Shown: one piece after another, positions 51,481-60,462 of the stretch
Layout: each line of letters starts with the position of its first letter
How positions within the stretch are numbered: the stretch's first letter is position 1
NCBI RefSeq assembly: GCF_001708185.1
Contig: NZ_MDDN01000003.1
Location: 1 to 64,000 of the forward strand
DNA: 64,000 nt
Source of the DNA: Lysinibacillus xylanilyticus
Lineage (GTDB): Bacteria > Bacillota > Bacilli > Bacillales_A > Planococcaceae
Direction of reading: 5' to 3'
The notes under the pieces: generated by a model
The model's input: only the letters and a program-made list of their open reading frames with translations
Told to the model about the DNA's origin: nothing
Databases searched by the model: none
Position numbers and translations under genes: made by a program

Positions 51481-52677
51481 TTAGTTGAGTTTTTCTATAA
51501 AAACAACCTTTAAATAATTGAATTCAGGATATTCACGTGTCACACGGAAATCCTTTGGTAGGCCGTATTCTTCAACAATTTTATAGCGTGTTTTTGTTTC
51601 TTTAAAGGCTTGGTCAATGAAGCTTTTGAACTTTTTCATACCGAAGCTTGCATTGTTCGTTGATGCAATAATGATACCATTTTTCTCGGTAATGGCGATT
51701 GTATCCATCAGTAATTTAGGATAGTCCTTCGCAGTTGAGAATGTTCTTTCCTTCGTACGTGCAAAGCTAGGTGGATCTAAAACAACAAGATCGAATTTTA
51801 AATTATGGCGCTGAGCATATTTAAAATAGTTAAAGACATCCATCACTTTAATATCCTGTGCTTCGTAATCAATGCTATTGACGCTAAATTGCTCAATTGT
51901 TTTAGCTAAACTACGCTTTGCCACATCTACACTTGTTGTTTTTACTGCGCCTCCAAGTGCCGCCGCGACAGAAAATGCACCAGTATATGAGAATGTATTT
52001 AGCATGTTTTTACCCTCTGCAAAACGTTCACGAATGGCAAGTCTCACTTCTCGTTGATCGAGGAAAATACCTGTCATTGCCCCATCATTTAAATTGACAG
52101 CGTATTGCATACTATTTTCCGATACGATAATCGGAAATTCGCCAGGTGTTCCCATGACGAAATCGTCCTGTTCCATATATTGACCTTTAGTATCGAAACG
52201 CTTTTTCTCATAAATGGCTTTGTAGTTTACAGTCTCTGCAAGTGCTTCATATATCGTTTCTTTAAATGAATAAATGCCTGCGCTATACCAGCTCACCATA
52301 TAGTAAGAATCGTAAAAGTCAATTGTTAAACCGCCAATACCATCACCCTCGCCATTAAAGATACGAAAGGCTGTTGTGTGAGGATCATTGAAAAATGCTT
52401 CCCGATTTTGAATGGCCTTTTTAAACTTTTTAATAAAATAATCTTTGTCTATTTTTTCATTAGCATCGGTTGTTAGTACCCATCCAATACCTTTGTTTTG
52501 TAAGCCGAAGTATCCAGTGCCGATAAAGCGGTTATGAACATCCGTAAGTCTTAATAGTGCGCCTTCCTCTTTTGGAAGATGACGTGCATCAACGGCATCC
52601 TTTGAAATAAGAGGATAGCCTTTTTTTAATTGATCAGAAAAGGGTTTGTTAATTTGTAAAGCAATTGTTTGTGTCAT
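51481..52677 (-). CDS. RlmI-like rRNA (cytosine) methyltransferase
   Basis: A 398-residue SAM-dependent methyltransferase of the RlmI/YwbD group. An N-terminal PUA-like RNA-binding domain (LQINKPFSDQLKKGYPLISK) is followed by a Rossmann domain with NTFSYTGAFSVAAALGGA (motif I) and VVLDPPSFAR (catalytic DPPS motif). ATG 52677 follows AAGGATGA and matches the usual N-terminus; the longer frame does not. Members methylate a cytosine in 23S rRNA; the exact site is inferred. Confidence 0.88.
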   Translation of the reverse strand: MTQTIALQINKPFSDQLKKGYPLISKDAVDARHLPKEEGALLRLTDVHNRFIGTGYFGLQNKGIGWVLTTDANEKIDKDYFIKKFKKAIQNREAFFNDPHTTAFRIFNGEGDGIGGLTIDFYDSYYMVSWYSAGIYSFKETIYEALAETVNYKAIYEKKRFDTKGQYMEQDDFVMGTPGEFPIIVSENSMQYAVNLNDGAMTGIFLDQREVRLAIRERFAEGKNMLNTFSYTGAFSVAAALGGAVKTTSVDVAKRSLAKTIEQFSVNSIDYEAQDIKVMDVFNYFKYAQRHNLKFDLVVLDPPSFARTKERTFSTAKDYPKLLMDTIAITEKNGIIIASTNNASFGMKKFKSFIDQAFKETKTRYKIVEEYGLPKDFRVTREYPEFNYLKVVFIEKLN

Positions 52678-52739
52678 GTTGTCATCCTTTAAAAAACATT
52701 TTGCTCTATTATCGCATTCTTTTATATGAATAGACAAAC

Positions 52740-53663
52740 TTATTTCACGAAATGAGCGATTTTTTCAACTGTGTCAATCGTTGCTGCCTCAAAAAACGCC
52801 ATTTTGCTGAAGTAACTATGAATTAATCCAGGCATATGAATATGCTCTACTTCTACATTTGCCTCAGCTAGTTTTTGCGCGTATTCAAGGCCTTCATCAT
52901 AAAGAACATCTGCCTCTGCTGCAATAATCATTGTTTTCGGTAAAACGCTTAAGTCTTCCATATGAAGTGGGGAAACAAGTGGATTTTTATAGTTTTGTCT
53001 ATCTGTGTAATGACCCGCAAACCATTGCATTCCTTGTTTGTCTAAACCATAATCTTCCCCATAAGCACTGTAGGAATCCGTTGTAAAATCAACATTGACT
53101 ACAGGATAAATAAGTGCCTGAGCTGTAATCTTTGGTCCATTTAATGTAGCGGCTAAGTAAGCTACAACGGTTGCTAAGTTTCCACCGGCACTATCACCAG
53201 CCACTGTGATTGTTGATGCATCTCCGCCAAAATGTTGGATGTTTTCGTCAACCCATTCTAAAGCGTCATAGGCATCGTAGAGTGGGGTAGGAAATGGGTA
53301 TTCTGGTGCTAAGCGATAATCGACCGAGACAACGATGGCTTGGGCTTTTTCTGCTAATAGCTGGCAACCTGCATCTGTAGAGTCTAAATTTCCAAATACC
53401 CAGCCGCCTCCATGATAATAAACAATGACAGGAAGTATTTTGTCTAATACAGGTCTATAAATGCGCACATTAATTTGTGCGCCATCTCGAACCGATATTT
53501 TGCAATTTTCGATTGCCGCAAGCTGTGGGCTATGTGGTGACGTCCATTTTGGCACTACTTTTATTGCTCGCGCTTCTTGAGGTGTTAAATCATAGTACTT
53601 CATAGAAGAATCACTTGCTTTTATATAACGGATCGCTTCATTTTTTAATGTTGTCATCATCAT
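52740..53663 (-). CDS. alpha/beta hydrolase (hormone-sensitive lipase type)
   Basis: A 307-residue esterase. The oxyanion motif YYHGGGWVFG (HGGG) is at about residue 80, the nucleophile Ser in GDSAGGNLA (about 155), the acid in AEADVLYDEG and the His in PGLIHSYFS. These features define bacterial HSL-family esterases acting on short acyl esters. ATG 53663 or 53660 follows AAAGGATT. No signal peptide, so it is cytoplasmic. Confidence 0.9.
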   Translation of the reverse strand: MMMTTLKNEAIRYIKASDSSMKYYDLTPQEARAIKVVPKWTSPHSPQLAAIENCKISVRDGAQINVRIYRPVLDKILPVIVYYHGGGWVFGNLDSTDAGCQLLAEKAQAIVVSVDYRLAPEYPFPTPLYDAYDALEWVDENIQHFGGDASTITVAGDSAGGNLATVVAYLAATLNGPKITAQALIYPVVNVDFTTDSYSAYGEDYGLDKQGMQWFAGHYTDRQNYKNPLVSPLHMEDLSVLPKTMIIAAEADVLYDEGLEYAQKLAEANVEVEHIHMPGLIHSYFSKMAFFEAATIDTVEKIAHFVK

Positions 53664-53832
53664 CAATCCTTTTTCATTGCATTTGTTAATCCTATTATAA
53701 ACTATTCATATAATTTTACTAGGATTTAATATGTGAAAAAGAAAATTATTTTATGACAAAGCAGAAATAATCCGATTGTAAAGTAAAAATATGTTTATAA
53801 TATAGTGAACAATGTATTTGGAGGGACAATAG

Positions 53833-54312
53833 ATGATTTCTTTAATAGTGGCACATGATACGAATTATGTGATTGGATATGAAAATGGTATGCCGTGGCA
53901 TTTGCCTGGGGATTTACAATATTTTAAGGATAAAACGATGGGGAAGCCAATGATCATGGGACGAAAAACATTCGAATCCATCGGTAGACCGCTTCCAGGG
54001 CGTCGTAATATTGTTATTACTCGTGATGAAAACTATCATGCGGATGGGATTGAAGTGGTGACAAGTGTAGAGGATGCCCTCGCTCTTGCTGGAGATGTTC
54101 CAGAAATTATGATTATTGGTGGCGAGCAAATTTTCCGCTTATCCATGGAAATCGCCGATCGCCTATACATTACAAAAATCAATCATTCCTTTAATGGGGA
54201 TACATATTTCCCAAACTACGAACAGGATTTTGTGGAAATATCCTCAGAAGAGCCTGTGACAGCAAAAGAAGGCTATACATTCCAATATCAGATTTTTGAA
54301 CGTAAAAACTAA
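53833..54312 (+). CDS. dfrA: dihydrofolate reductase
   Basis: A 159-residue enzyme that reduces dihydrofolate with NADPH. VIGYENGMPWHLPGDLQYFK holds the Met20 loop and substrate-binding Trp and Asp/Glu positions; MIMGRKTFESIG and VMIIGGEQIF-type IMIIGGEQIFRL bind NADPH. Length is normal. GGAGGGAC precedes the ATG. In B. subtilis dfrA follows the thymidylate synthase gene; here thyA is elsewhere. Confidence 0.97.
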   Translation: MISLIVAHDTNYVIGYENGMPWHLPGDLQYFKDKTMGKPMIMGRKTFESIGRPLPGRRNIVITRDENYHADGIEVVTSVEDALALAGDVPEIMIIGGEQIFRLSMEIADRLYITKINHSFNGDTYFPNYEQDFVEISSEEPVTAKEGYTFQYQIFERKN

Positions 54313-54329
54313 ACAAATAGGAATTGGTA

Positions 54330-54359
54330 AGCGCGGTGATCTAATGACCGTGCTTTTTT
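54330..54359 (+). terminator. dfrA terminator
   Basis: AGCGCGGT (54330-54337) pairs with ACCGTGCT (54347-54354, one G-U pair), then T residues. Confidence 0.85.
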
Positions 54360-54512
54360 GTATAACGGAAGGCGTTTGGAAATATTTGTGGAATAAATGA
54401 TTATAAGGCTTATCATCATAACGTGAGGTTGATTGGTGCATTCGACGTCTATCAATGTAAAAATCTTACCAGTAAATCCGTTTTACCCGATCGGCGGACA
54501 TAAACCTGGCCT

Positions 54513-54631
54513 TGACGGATGAACTTTTAAGCGATGAATAGAGCTACCGAAACGACGGATAGAAAAGTCAAAGTGACGGAAAGAGCGGAAAGAGTCACCG
54601 AAGCGACAGATAGAAATATCGAAATGCCGGA
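54513..54631. repeat. degenerate 21-bp phased array of CGACGGA
   Basis: Cores (TGACGGA, CGATGAA, CGACGGA, TGACGGA, CGACAGA, TGCCGGA) at 54513, 54532, 54553, 54574, 54604 and 54625. Steps are 19, 21, 21, 30 and 21 bp. It is a decayed relative of the arrays at 33104 and 59791. Confidence 0.75.
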
Positions 54632-54746
54632 TAGTTCCTGAGGGCAATCGATGAGATTTTTTACTGCTTAACATTCCAACAATTACATTCAAAAGAGGGG
54701 GGACAACTGTGAGGAAAATAACATTGGCAAATGGAAAAAGGTAGAA

Positions 54747-55245
54747 GTGGAATGTTTGAGCTGTGCCATAACGAGCGGATATCCGCCGGAGGCTTCAACT
54801 TCCTTCAACGGGTGTTTGGACACCCGCTGAAAGAAGTTGAACCAGATGGAGGTGTGGTGATTGAAACGGACTACTTTCATGCCCATCAAGATGTTGCTTA
54901 TCCGATCAAGGGATTAATCATTCTAGCTTCAAAGCGCCATATTACATGTTTGGATGTGCTTAACGATGAGGAGAAAATGGATTACATAAACCTTTTATCA
55001 AAAATTAGAAAGGAACAAAGGGAAGTATTAGGTATAGAACATGTCTATTATTTCTATAATGGAAGATACGACACACCATTTTCATACTTGGATGGTGCCG
55101 CGCTATGAATGGATGTCTGCATTCGGACGCTCCGTAGAATCGATGAGACCTGTTTTACTTCATGCTAGAAATGAATCATGAAGAAAATATTCGAGAGGTC
55201 ATGCATGCAGTCAAGGCATTAACGAAGGAAATAAGTAGTGAATAG
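54747..55245 (+). pseudogene. HIT family hydrolase broken by an insertion and frameshifts
   Basis: GTG 54747 begins VECLSCAITSGY, then a 56-base hairpin element (54783-54838) interrupts the frame, after which EPDGGVVIETDYFHAHQDVA continues. Further on, one extra G near 55062 shifts the frame; DTTHHFHTWMVPRYEWMSAF holds the HxHxH-like active-site motif, and a third shift near 55168 leads to EMNHEENIREVMHAVKALTK and TAG at 55243. The parts together are a HIT-family protein of about 145 residues. Confidence 0.7.
54794..54841. repeat. 22-bp stem hairpin inserted in the HIT gene
   Basis: Arms 54794-54815 and 54820-54841 match at 20 of 22 positions around the loop TTGG. Left arm begins TTCAACTTCCTTCAACGGGT. 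There is no T-run. Both strands are open across it. Confidence 0.9.
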
Positions 55246-55254
55246 TAAATACAC

Positions 55255-55292
55255 CAAAAAATCGCTCCTTTTGTCTAAGAGAGCGATTTTTT
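55255..55292. terminator. bidirectional terminator
   Basis: AAAAAATCGCTC and GAGCGATTTTTT form a 12-bp stem between the HIT relic and the convergent hemolysin III gene. Confidence 0.88.
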
Positions 55293-55300
55293 GTTAATAC

Positions 55301-55936
55301 CTACAAGTAAAAATAAACACAAGCATACATAGAGCCACAACCAGCTAACACAAAGAGGTGCCAAATTGCATGATTGTAGGGCAGGGATCTCCATGCGTAA
55401 AAGATGGCGCCAATCGTATAGAAAAGCCCACCTGCTAACAGTAAAGCAAAGCCATTAACACCTAAGTAAAGATAGACAGGCTTAATGGCAAAAATAATTA
55501 ACCAACCCATACCGATGTAAAAAATTAAAGAAAGCTTCTCAAATCGATTAATGAAGAAGCATTTAAAAATAACGCCTAATAACGCAAGTGACCAAATAAT
55601 ACATAATAATGTAATACCTAACGTGCCACCAATCGCAATTAGTAGAAATGGTGTATACGTTCCGGCAATTAAAATATAAATAGAAGAATGGTCAAGAATG
55701 GCGAAAATGTGTTTATATTTTTCAGGCATGCTATGTAGCAGCGTCGACATTAAAAATAAAATGATGACTGAGGCACCAAAAATACTAAACGTTGTAATTT
55801 GGAGCGCACTTCCGGTTTGTACAGCTGCTAAAATAAGTACAACTAGCGCTGGAATACTTGCGATAAATCCAATGCCATGAGTAATGGCATTCCACAATTC
55901 TTCCTTCCATGTTTTATAGTCAAATGAATCTAGCAT
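55301..55936 (-). CDS. hemolysin III family protein (PAQR type)
   Basis: A 211-residue protein with seven membrane helices. The conserved NAITHGIGFIASIPALVVL, MSTLLHSMPEKYKHIFAILDHSSIYILIAGTYTPF and LPYNHAIWHLFVL carry the metal-binding Ser, Asp and His residues of the PAQR/HlyIII family. Haemolytic activity is not assured; a role in membrane homeostasis is likely. ATG 55936 follows AAAGGAG. It corresponds to YplQ of B. subtilis, near dfrA there too. Confidence 0.9.
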   Translation of the reverse strand: MLDSFDYKTWKEELWNAITHGIGFIASIPALVVLILAAVQTGSALQITTFSIFGASVIILFLMSTLLHSMPEKYKHIFAILDHSSIYILIAGTYTPFLLIAIGGTLGITLLCIIWSLALLGVIFKCFFINRFEKLSLIFYIGMGWLIIFAIKPVYLYLGVNGFALLLAGGLFYTIGAIFYAWRSLPYNHAIWHLFVLAGCGSMYACVYFYL

Positions 55937-56207
55937 AACGAACACTCCTTTCGTGCATATATTTATTATACGCCAATAATTTTTATCCTGCTATTTACAA
56001 TTGTCATGTATTTATTATCAAAATTGTCATAGGTATGGTTATTTGTTTGAAGGTCTTTGTTAGACAAGTACTCGACAAAACGTTATAGTAACCAAGGTAG
56101 TGATTCAAAACGGACTAAATAGAGTGATGTCTAATGACAAATGTCATGTTTACAATGATTCATTAGTCTATATAATTAATTTTAATGATGTAAAAGGATG
56201 TGTCGAA

Positions 56208-57050
56208 GTGGGACGAATTCATATAGTAACGGACTCAACTTGTGATTTAACAAAAGAGGAAGTAGCGCAGCATGGTATACATATTGTGCCTTTATCGATT
56301 CAAATTGATGGAAAAACATATACAGATGGTGTTGATATAGAGCCACAATCTTTTTTAAGCTTTATGCAGAATTCCGAAAATTTGCCTAAAAGCTCGCAGC
56401 CTGCGCCGGGGAAATTCAAAGAACTATTTGATGAACTAGGAAAAGACGGAGATCAAATTATTTCAATTCATATGACTGGTGGCATGAGTGGTACTGTTGA
56501 ATCGGCTCGTCAAGCAGCGCAAATGACTGATGCAAATGTGACTGTTATTGATTCACGTTTTATCGCCTTTGGTCTAGCTTTCCAATTACGAGAAGCTATT
56601 AAAATGCGTGATGCAGGTGCAACTGTCGAGGAAATTATGGCACGTCTGGACAAGGTTCGCGAAAATACGTATTTGTATGTAGTTGTCGACACACTTGATA
56701 ATTTAATTAAAGGCGGACGTATTGGGAAAGGTAAAGGCTTTATCGGTTCTTTACTGAACATCAAAGTAATTGCAAACTTAGAAGGTGGCGCATACAATCC
56801 CGTAACCAAAGTGCGTAGCCATAAACAGGTTGTCAACTACTTATTTAAACAATTCCAAGCAGATACTGCCGGAAAAACAGTTAAGTCAGTTGGAATTTCC
56901 CACGCCGATGGAATGACAACGATGGGTGGACCATTAAAAGAATTGATCGAGGGAACAGGTGTAAATGAAGTAGAAATTGCCTTTACTTCACCAATCATCT
57001 CTACACATACTGGCCCAGGTGCAATTGGTTTCATGTTTTTTGCAGAATAA
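56208..57050 (+). CDS. DegV family fatty-acid-binding protein
   Basis: A 280-residue DegV protein that binds fatty acids for the kinase FakA. IHIVTDSTCDLTKEEVAQHG is the family start; the ligand loop TGGMSGTVESARQAA and the C-terminal PIISTHTGPGAIGFMFF are intact. I start at GTG 56208, after AAAAGGATGTG; the frame is open 36 codons further but reads unlike the family. A terminator follows. Confidence 0.9.
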   Translation: MGRIHIVTDSTCDLTKEEVAQHGIHIVPLSIQIDGKTYTDGVDIEPQSFLSFMQNSENLPKSSQPAPGKFKELFDELGKDGDQIISIHMTGGMSGTVESARQAAQMTDANVTVIDSRFIAFGLAFQLREAIKMRDAGATVEEIMARLDKVRENTYLYVVVDTLDNLIKGGRIGKGKGFIGSLLNIKVIANLEGGAYNPVTKVRSHKQVVNYLFKQFQADTAGKTVKSVGISHADGMTTMGGPLKELIEGTGVNEVEIAFTSPIISTHTGPGAIGFMFFAE

Positions 57051-57058
57051 TATACGAT

Positions 57059-57093
57059 AGCTACTACATAAGTTTTGTAGTGGCTTTTTTTTA
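57059..57093 (+). terminator. degV terminator
   Basis: AGCTACTACA and TGTAGTGGCT pair with one G-U, then eight T residues. Confidence 0.88.
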
Positions 57094-57238
57094 TATGGAA
57101 TGGAAAAATGCATGCCTTAAGAAAGTTATACATTGTGAAAAAATGCGCACTTTTACAGAATACCTAGGTTAGTCACTTTTCATTGCAGCATAAACTATTC
57201 TATAATAGAAGAAACAGCAAATGATGGAAGGTGGTCAA

Positions 57239-58171
57239 ATGAACATTTGGCGTATGCTAATTTTGTCATGTTTGACCGTCTTAGTACTAAGTGGTTGTGA
57301 AATATCAATAGATGAACCGAATCCGCAAGCTGAACCAGAAGGGGAGCAAGCAGGGACGGAGCAAGATATGAGCCAAGATGAGCAACAAACGGAAAATGAG
57401 GAAAAAACCTCAAGGAATGTATTGACGCAGATTTTTGAACATTTTTTTGAACCAACTCCCGAGGATTTACGGCAAATTGATGATGAAAACGCAAAGCAAC
57501 TACAATATTTGGCACTCGGCGATTCTTTAACAGCCGGTGTCGGTGATGAGTATAGTGAAGACGGTTTTGTAGGTAGGTTAGCAGATTCATTGGAAGCTTG
57601 GCCCTCGATTTCTGAAGTTGAGGTCGATAATCGAGGAAAGAGAGGAAGACGTAGTGATCAGCTATTAAAATTAGTGAAAAAAGGGCATTATGATGAAGAG
57701 TTGCAAGAAGCACAACTCATTTCCGTTACAATGGGTGGAAATGATGTCATGAAGATCGTCAGGAAAGATCTGTTGAATTTAAAACGAGATGCTTTTGATA
57801 AAGAATTGCAGGCATTTAAGAAACGCTATAGTAAAATCATTGCCGGCATTCGAGAAAAAAATCCGACAGTGCCCTTATTACTAATCGGTTTTTATAACCC
57901 ATTCTCGATCGTGACAAATGAAGCCAATGAATTTGATTCGATTATTACGGAGTGGAATAAAGTCATTGAAGATGTAGCGAGTGAAGATGTTAATGCTTGC
58001 TACGTATCCGTGGAGGACCTGTTTGTTTCGAATAAGGAGCTCGTTTATCATACGGATTTCTTCCACCCAAATGCAAAAGGATATGAGAAAATGAATGAAC
58101 GTATTTTAGAAGCAATGGAGAAATGTGGTATGGAAGAAAAGATTAACAAGGAAATAGGCTTCGAGGAGTGA
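57239..58171 (+). CDS. ypmR: SGNH/GDSL hydrolase lipoprotein (YpmR-like)
   Basis: A 310-residue secreted lipid-anchored esterase. The signal ends in LVLSGC. After a low-complexity acidic linker the SGNH blocks follow: LALGDSLTAGVG (Ser), VTMGGNDVM (Gly/Asn) and DFFHPNAKGYEKM (Asp/His). ATG 57239 fits GGAAGGTGG; the ORF opens six codons earlier. It precedes ypmS by four bases, the same order as in B. subtilis. Confidence 0.88.
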   Translation: MNIWRMLILSCLTVLVLSGCEISIDEPNPQAEPEGEQAGTEQDMSQDEQQTENEEKTSRNVLTQIFEHFFEPTPEDLRQIDDENAKQLQYLALGDSLTAGVGDEYSEDGFVGRLADSLEAWPSISEVEVDNRGKRGRRSDQLLKLVKKGHYDEELQEAQLISVTMGGNDVMKIVRKDLLNLKRDAFDKELQAFKKRYSKIIAGIREKNPTVPLLLIGFYNPFSIVTNEANEFDSIITEWNKVIEDVASEDVNACYVSVEDLFVSNKELVYHTDFFHPNAKGYEKMNERILEAMEKCGMEEKINKEIGFEE

Positions 58172-58175
58172 CAAA

Positions 58176-58757
58176 ATGAATAAGTGGAAATTCGCATTTT
58201 TTGCCTTAGCGGGCACAGTGCTTTTTGCAATCCTCCTCGTCGTTTATTTAGCAACTAGACCAGTAGATGGAGTAAATTTAGCAGAGAGTTCAGATGGTGA
58301 AAATGAAGTGAAAGGGAATGTTCTCGTTGTCCAAACAACAACGAAGGAATTGGAATCTATATCGAAAAAGTATTTAAAGGATGCTTCTAAAGGATCACCA
58401 TTACCGTTGGACTTTACCATCGATGATGATATTGAATTAAGAAGTACATTAACGGTGTTCTATACAGAAATTCCAATTTCAATGAACTTCGATCCCATTG
58501 TCGATAAGAAAGGTAATATTATTTTAAAACAGACAGGAATGAATGTTGGGCTTTTAAATATTCCGCCGGAGACAGCGATGAAAATTATGCGAGACTCGTT
58601 GGAATTCCCTTCATTTATTACAATCAATCCAAGTAAGGCAGAAATCTATATTGACTTATCGCGCATAGATATTGCTTCAGGATCACGTATCAAAGCAAAA
58701 GAATTAGATTTACCAAACGATAAGATTTTACTGGAAGTTATTGTTCCTGGTGAATAA
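58176..58757 (+). CDS. ypmS: YpmS-like DUF2140 protein
   Basis: A 193-residue membrane-anchored protein: one N-terminal helix (residues 8-27, AGTVLFAILLVVYLATRPVD) and an outside domain with YTEIPISMNFDPIVDKKGN and LNIPPETAMKIMRD, as in YpmS. The function is unknown. GAGGAGTGA precedes the ATG. It lies between ypmR and msrA in one likely operon. Confidence 0.88.
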   Translation: MNKWKFAFFALAGTVLFAILLVVYLATRPVDGVNLAESSDGENEVKGNVLVVQTTTKELESISKKYLKDASKGSPLPLDFTIDDDIELRSTLTVFYTEIPISMNFDPIVDKKGNIILKQTGMNVGLLNIPPETAMKIMRDSLEFPSFITINPSKAEIYIDLSRIDIASGSRIKAKELDLPNDKILLEVIVPGE

Positions 58758-58769
58758 GGAGTGAAATGA

Positions 58770-59303
58770 ATGGCAAAGCAATTCGCAACATTTGCAGGTG
58801 GATGTTTTTGGTGTATGGTCAAGCCCTTCGATGAAACACCTGGCATTGAATCAGTGATTTCAGGTTATACAGGTGGACATGTTATCAATCCAACATATGA
58901 GCAAGTTTGCTCTGAAACGACGGGGCATATTGAAGCGGTTCAAATTACGTTTGATGATGAGTATTATTCGTACGAGCAATTACTTGCGACATTTTGGACA
59001 ATCATTGATCCAACAGATGCAGGTGGACAATTTTATGATCGCGGGGAGTCCTACACAACTGCAATTTTTTATCACAATGAAGAGCAACGCGAATTAGCAG
59101 AACGTTCTAAGGCAGATTTACAGGCATCTGGTAAGTTCGATAAGCCCATTGCAGTAAAAATTTTACCAGCTAGTACGTTTTACCCAGCTGAAGACTATCA
59201 TCAATATTATTATAAGAAAAATCCAATGCATTACGAGCGCTATGCTGTCGGTTCTGGTCGCAAAGCGTTTCAGGAGCAACACTGGGGGCAAAAAAATGAA
59301 TAA
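58770..59303 (+). CDS. msrA: peptide methionine-(S)-S-oxide reductase
   Basis: A 177-residue repair enzyme that reduces the S epimer of methionine sulfoxide. The catalytic Cys is in [10 protein letters not shown] (GCFWC), with [15 protein letters not shown] and [10 protein letters not shown] also conserved. AAGGAGTGAA precedes the ATG. The stop overlaps the start of msrB by eight bases. Confidence 0.95.
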   Translation: MAKQFATFAGGCFWCMVKPFDETPGIESVISGYTGGHVINPTYEQVCSETTGHIEAVQITFDDEYYSYEQLLATFWTIIDPTDAGGQFYDRGESYTTAIFYHNEEQRELAERSKADLQASGKFDKPIAVKILPASTFYPAEDYHQYYYKKNPMHYERYAVGSGRKAFQEQHWGQKNE

Positions 59304-59724
59304 AGAACAACGCTTAAAAGAATTAACAGACATGCAGTATTATGTGACCCAAGAAAATGGCACAGAGCCACCATTCCGCAACGAATATGATAAACACTTT
59401 GAAGAAGGTATTTATGTAGATATCGTTTCAGGCAAGCCATTGTTTAGTTCCTTTGATAAATTCGATTCAGGTTGTGGGTGGCCTGCATTTGCAAAGCCAA
59501 TTGAACAGAAAGAAGTCACAGAGCATTTCGATACATCACATGGAATGCGTCGTGTAGAGGTTCGAAGCAGTGAAGCAGATTCTCATTTAGGACATGTTTT
59601 CCCTGATGGACCAAGTGAACGTGGTGGCTTACGCTATTGTATTAACTCCGCTGCACTTCGCTTTGTACCAAAAGAAGATTTAGAAAAAGATGGCTATGTA
59701 GAATATCTTTCATTATTTAAATAA
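59296..59724 (+). CDS. msrB: peptide methionine-(R)-S-oxide reductase
   Basis: A 142-residue partner of MsrA acting on the R epimer. The catalytic Cys lies in [13 protein letters not shown], and [12 protein letters not shown] and [12 protein letters not shown] are family motifs. The zinc-binding CxxC pairs of some MsrB proteins are absent. ATG 59296 lies inside the end of msrA, so the pair is translationally coupled. Confidence 0.95.
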   Translation: MNKEQRLKELTDMQYYVTQENGTEPPFRNEYDKHFEEGIYVDIVSGKPLFSSFDKFDSGCGWPAFAKPIEQKEVTEHFDTSHGMRRVEVRSSEADSHLGHVFPDGPSERGGLRYCINSAALRFVPKEDLEKDGYVEYLSLFK

Positions 59725-59727
59725 GAC

Positions 59728-59767
59728 AAACTCCTAGCAGGATTATATCGTGCTAGGAGTTTTTTTA
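59728..59767 (+). terminator. msrAB operon terminator
   Basis: AAACTCCTAGCA and TGCTAGGAGTTT pair perfectly over 12 bp, followed by T residues. Confidence 0.93.
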
Positions 59768-59790
59768 CTGTTTTAAAATTGTTTCAAAAG

Positions 59791-60437
59791 CGACGGGAAG
59801 AGCGCTCGAAACGACGGAAAGAACAACTGAAACGACGGAAAGAACAACGGAAGCGACGGAAAGAGTCCTCGAAACGACGGAAAGAACAACGGAAGCGACG
59901 GATAGAGTCATCGAAACGACGGAAGAACAAGCAAGCGACGGAAAAAGCCCTCGAACCGACGGAAAGAACAACTGAAGCGACGGAAAGAGTCATCGAAACG
60001 ACGGAAGAACAATCAAGAGACGGAAAGAGCCCTCGAACCGACGGAAAGAACAACTGAAGCGACGGAAAGAGTCGTCGAAAAGACGGAAGAACAATCAAGC
60101 GACGGAAAGAGCCCTCGAATCGACGGAAAGAACAACTGAAGCGACGGAAAGAGTCGTCGAAAAGACGGAAGAACAATCAAGCGACGGAAAAAGCCCTCGA
60201 ACCGACGGAAAGAACAACTGAAGCGACGGAAAGAGTCGTCGAACCGACGGAAGAACAACCAAGCGACGGAAAGAGCCCTCGAAACGACGGAAAGAACAAC
60301 TGAAGCGACGGATAGAGTCATCGAAACGACGGAAGAACAAGCAAGCGACGGAAAAAGCCCTCGAACCGACGGAAAAAACAACTGAAGCGACGGATAGAGT
60401 CATCGAAACGACGGATAAACTCGTCAAACTGATGGAT
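59791..60437. repeat. 21-bp phased CGACGGA array (32 units) with 82-bp higher-order repeat
   Basis: The core CGACGGA (a few AGACGGA, TGATGGA) begins at 59791, 59812, 59833, 59854, 59875, 59896, 59917, 59936, 59957, 59978, 59999, 60018 and so on to 60430. Steps are 21 bp with a 19-bp unit every fourth. The block of 21+21+21+19 = 82 bp starts at 59936, 60018, 60100, 60182, 60264 and 60346. Spacers alternate (AAGAACAACTGAAG, AAGAGTCATCGAAA, AGAACAATCAAG, AAGAGCCCTCGAAC). Long ORFs in several frames here are by-products. Confidence 0.97.
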
Positions 60438-60462
60438 AGAACGTCACAATTGATTAGAAATA

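Noticed and set aside
54689-54889. 66-codon minus-strand ORF across the hairpin
   Set aside because: Mirror image of the palindrome inside the HIT relic.
59779-60427. Several 90-130 codon ORFs in both strands (SRR-like and FRRF-like repeats)
   Set aside because: They arise because the 21-bp repeat unit has no stop in several frames; 19-bp units shift the frame, and no ribosome site is present.
59791-60437. CRISPR array
   Set aside because: The period is 21 bp with spacers of about 14 bases that themselves repeat; no cas genes and no 25-35 base repeat.
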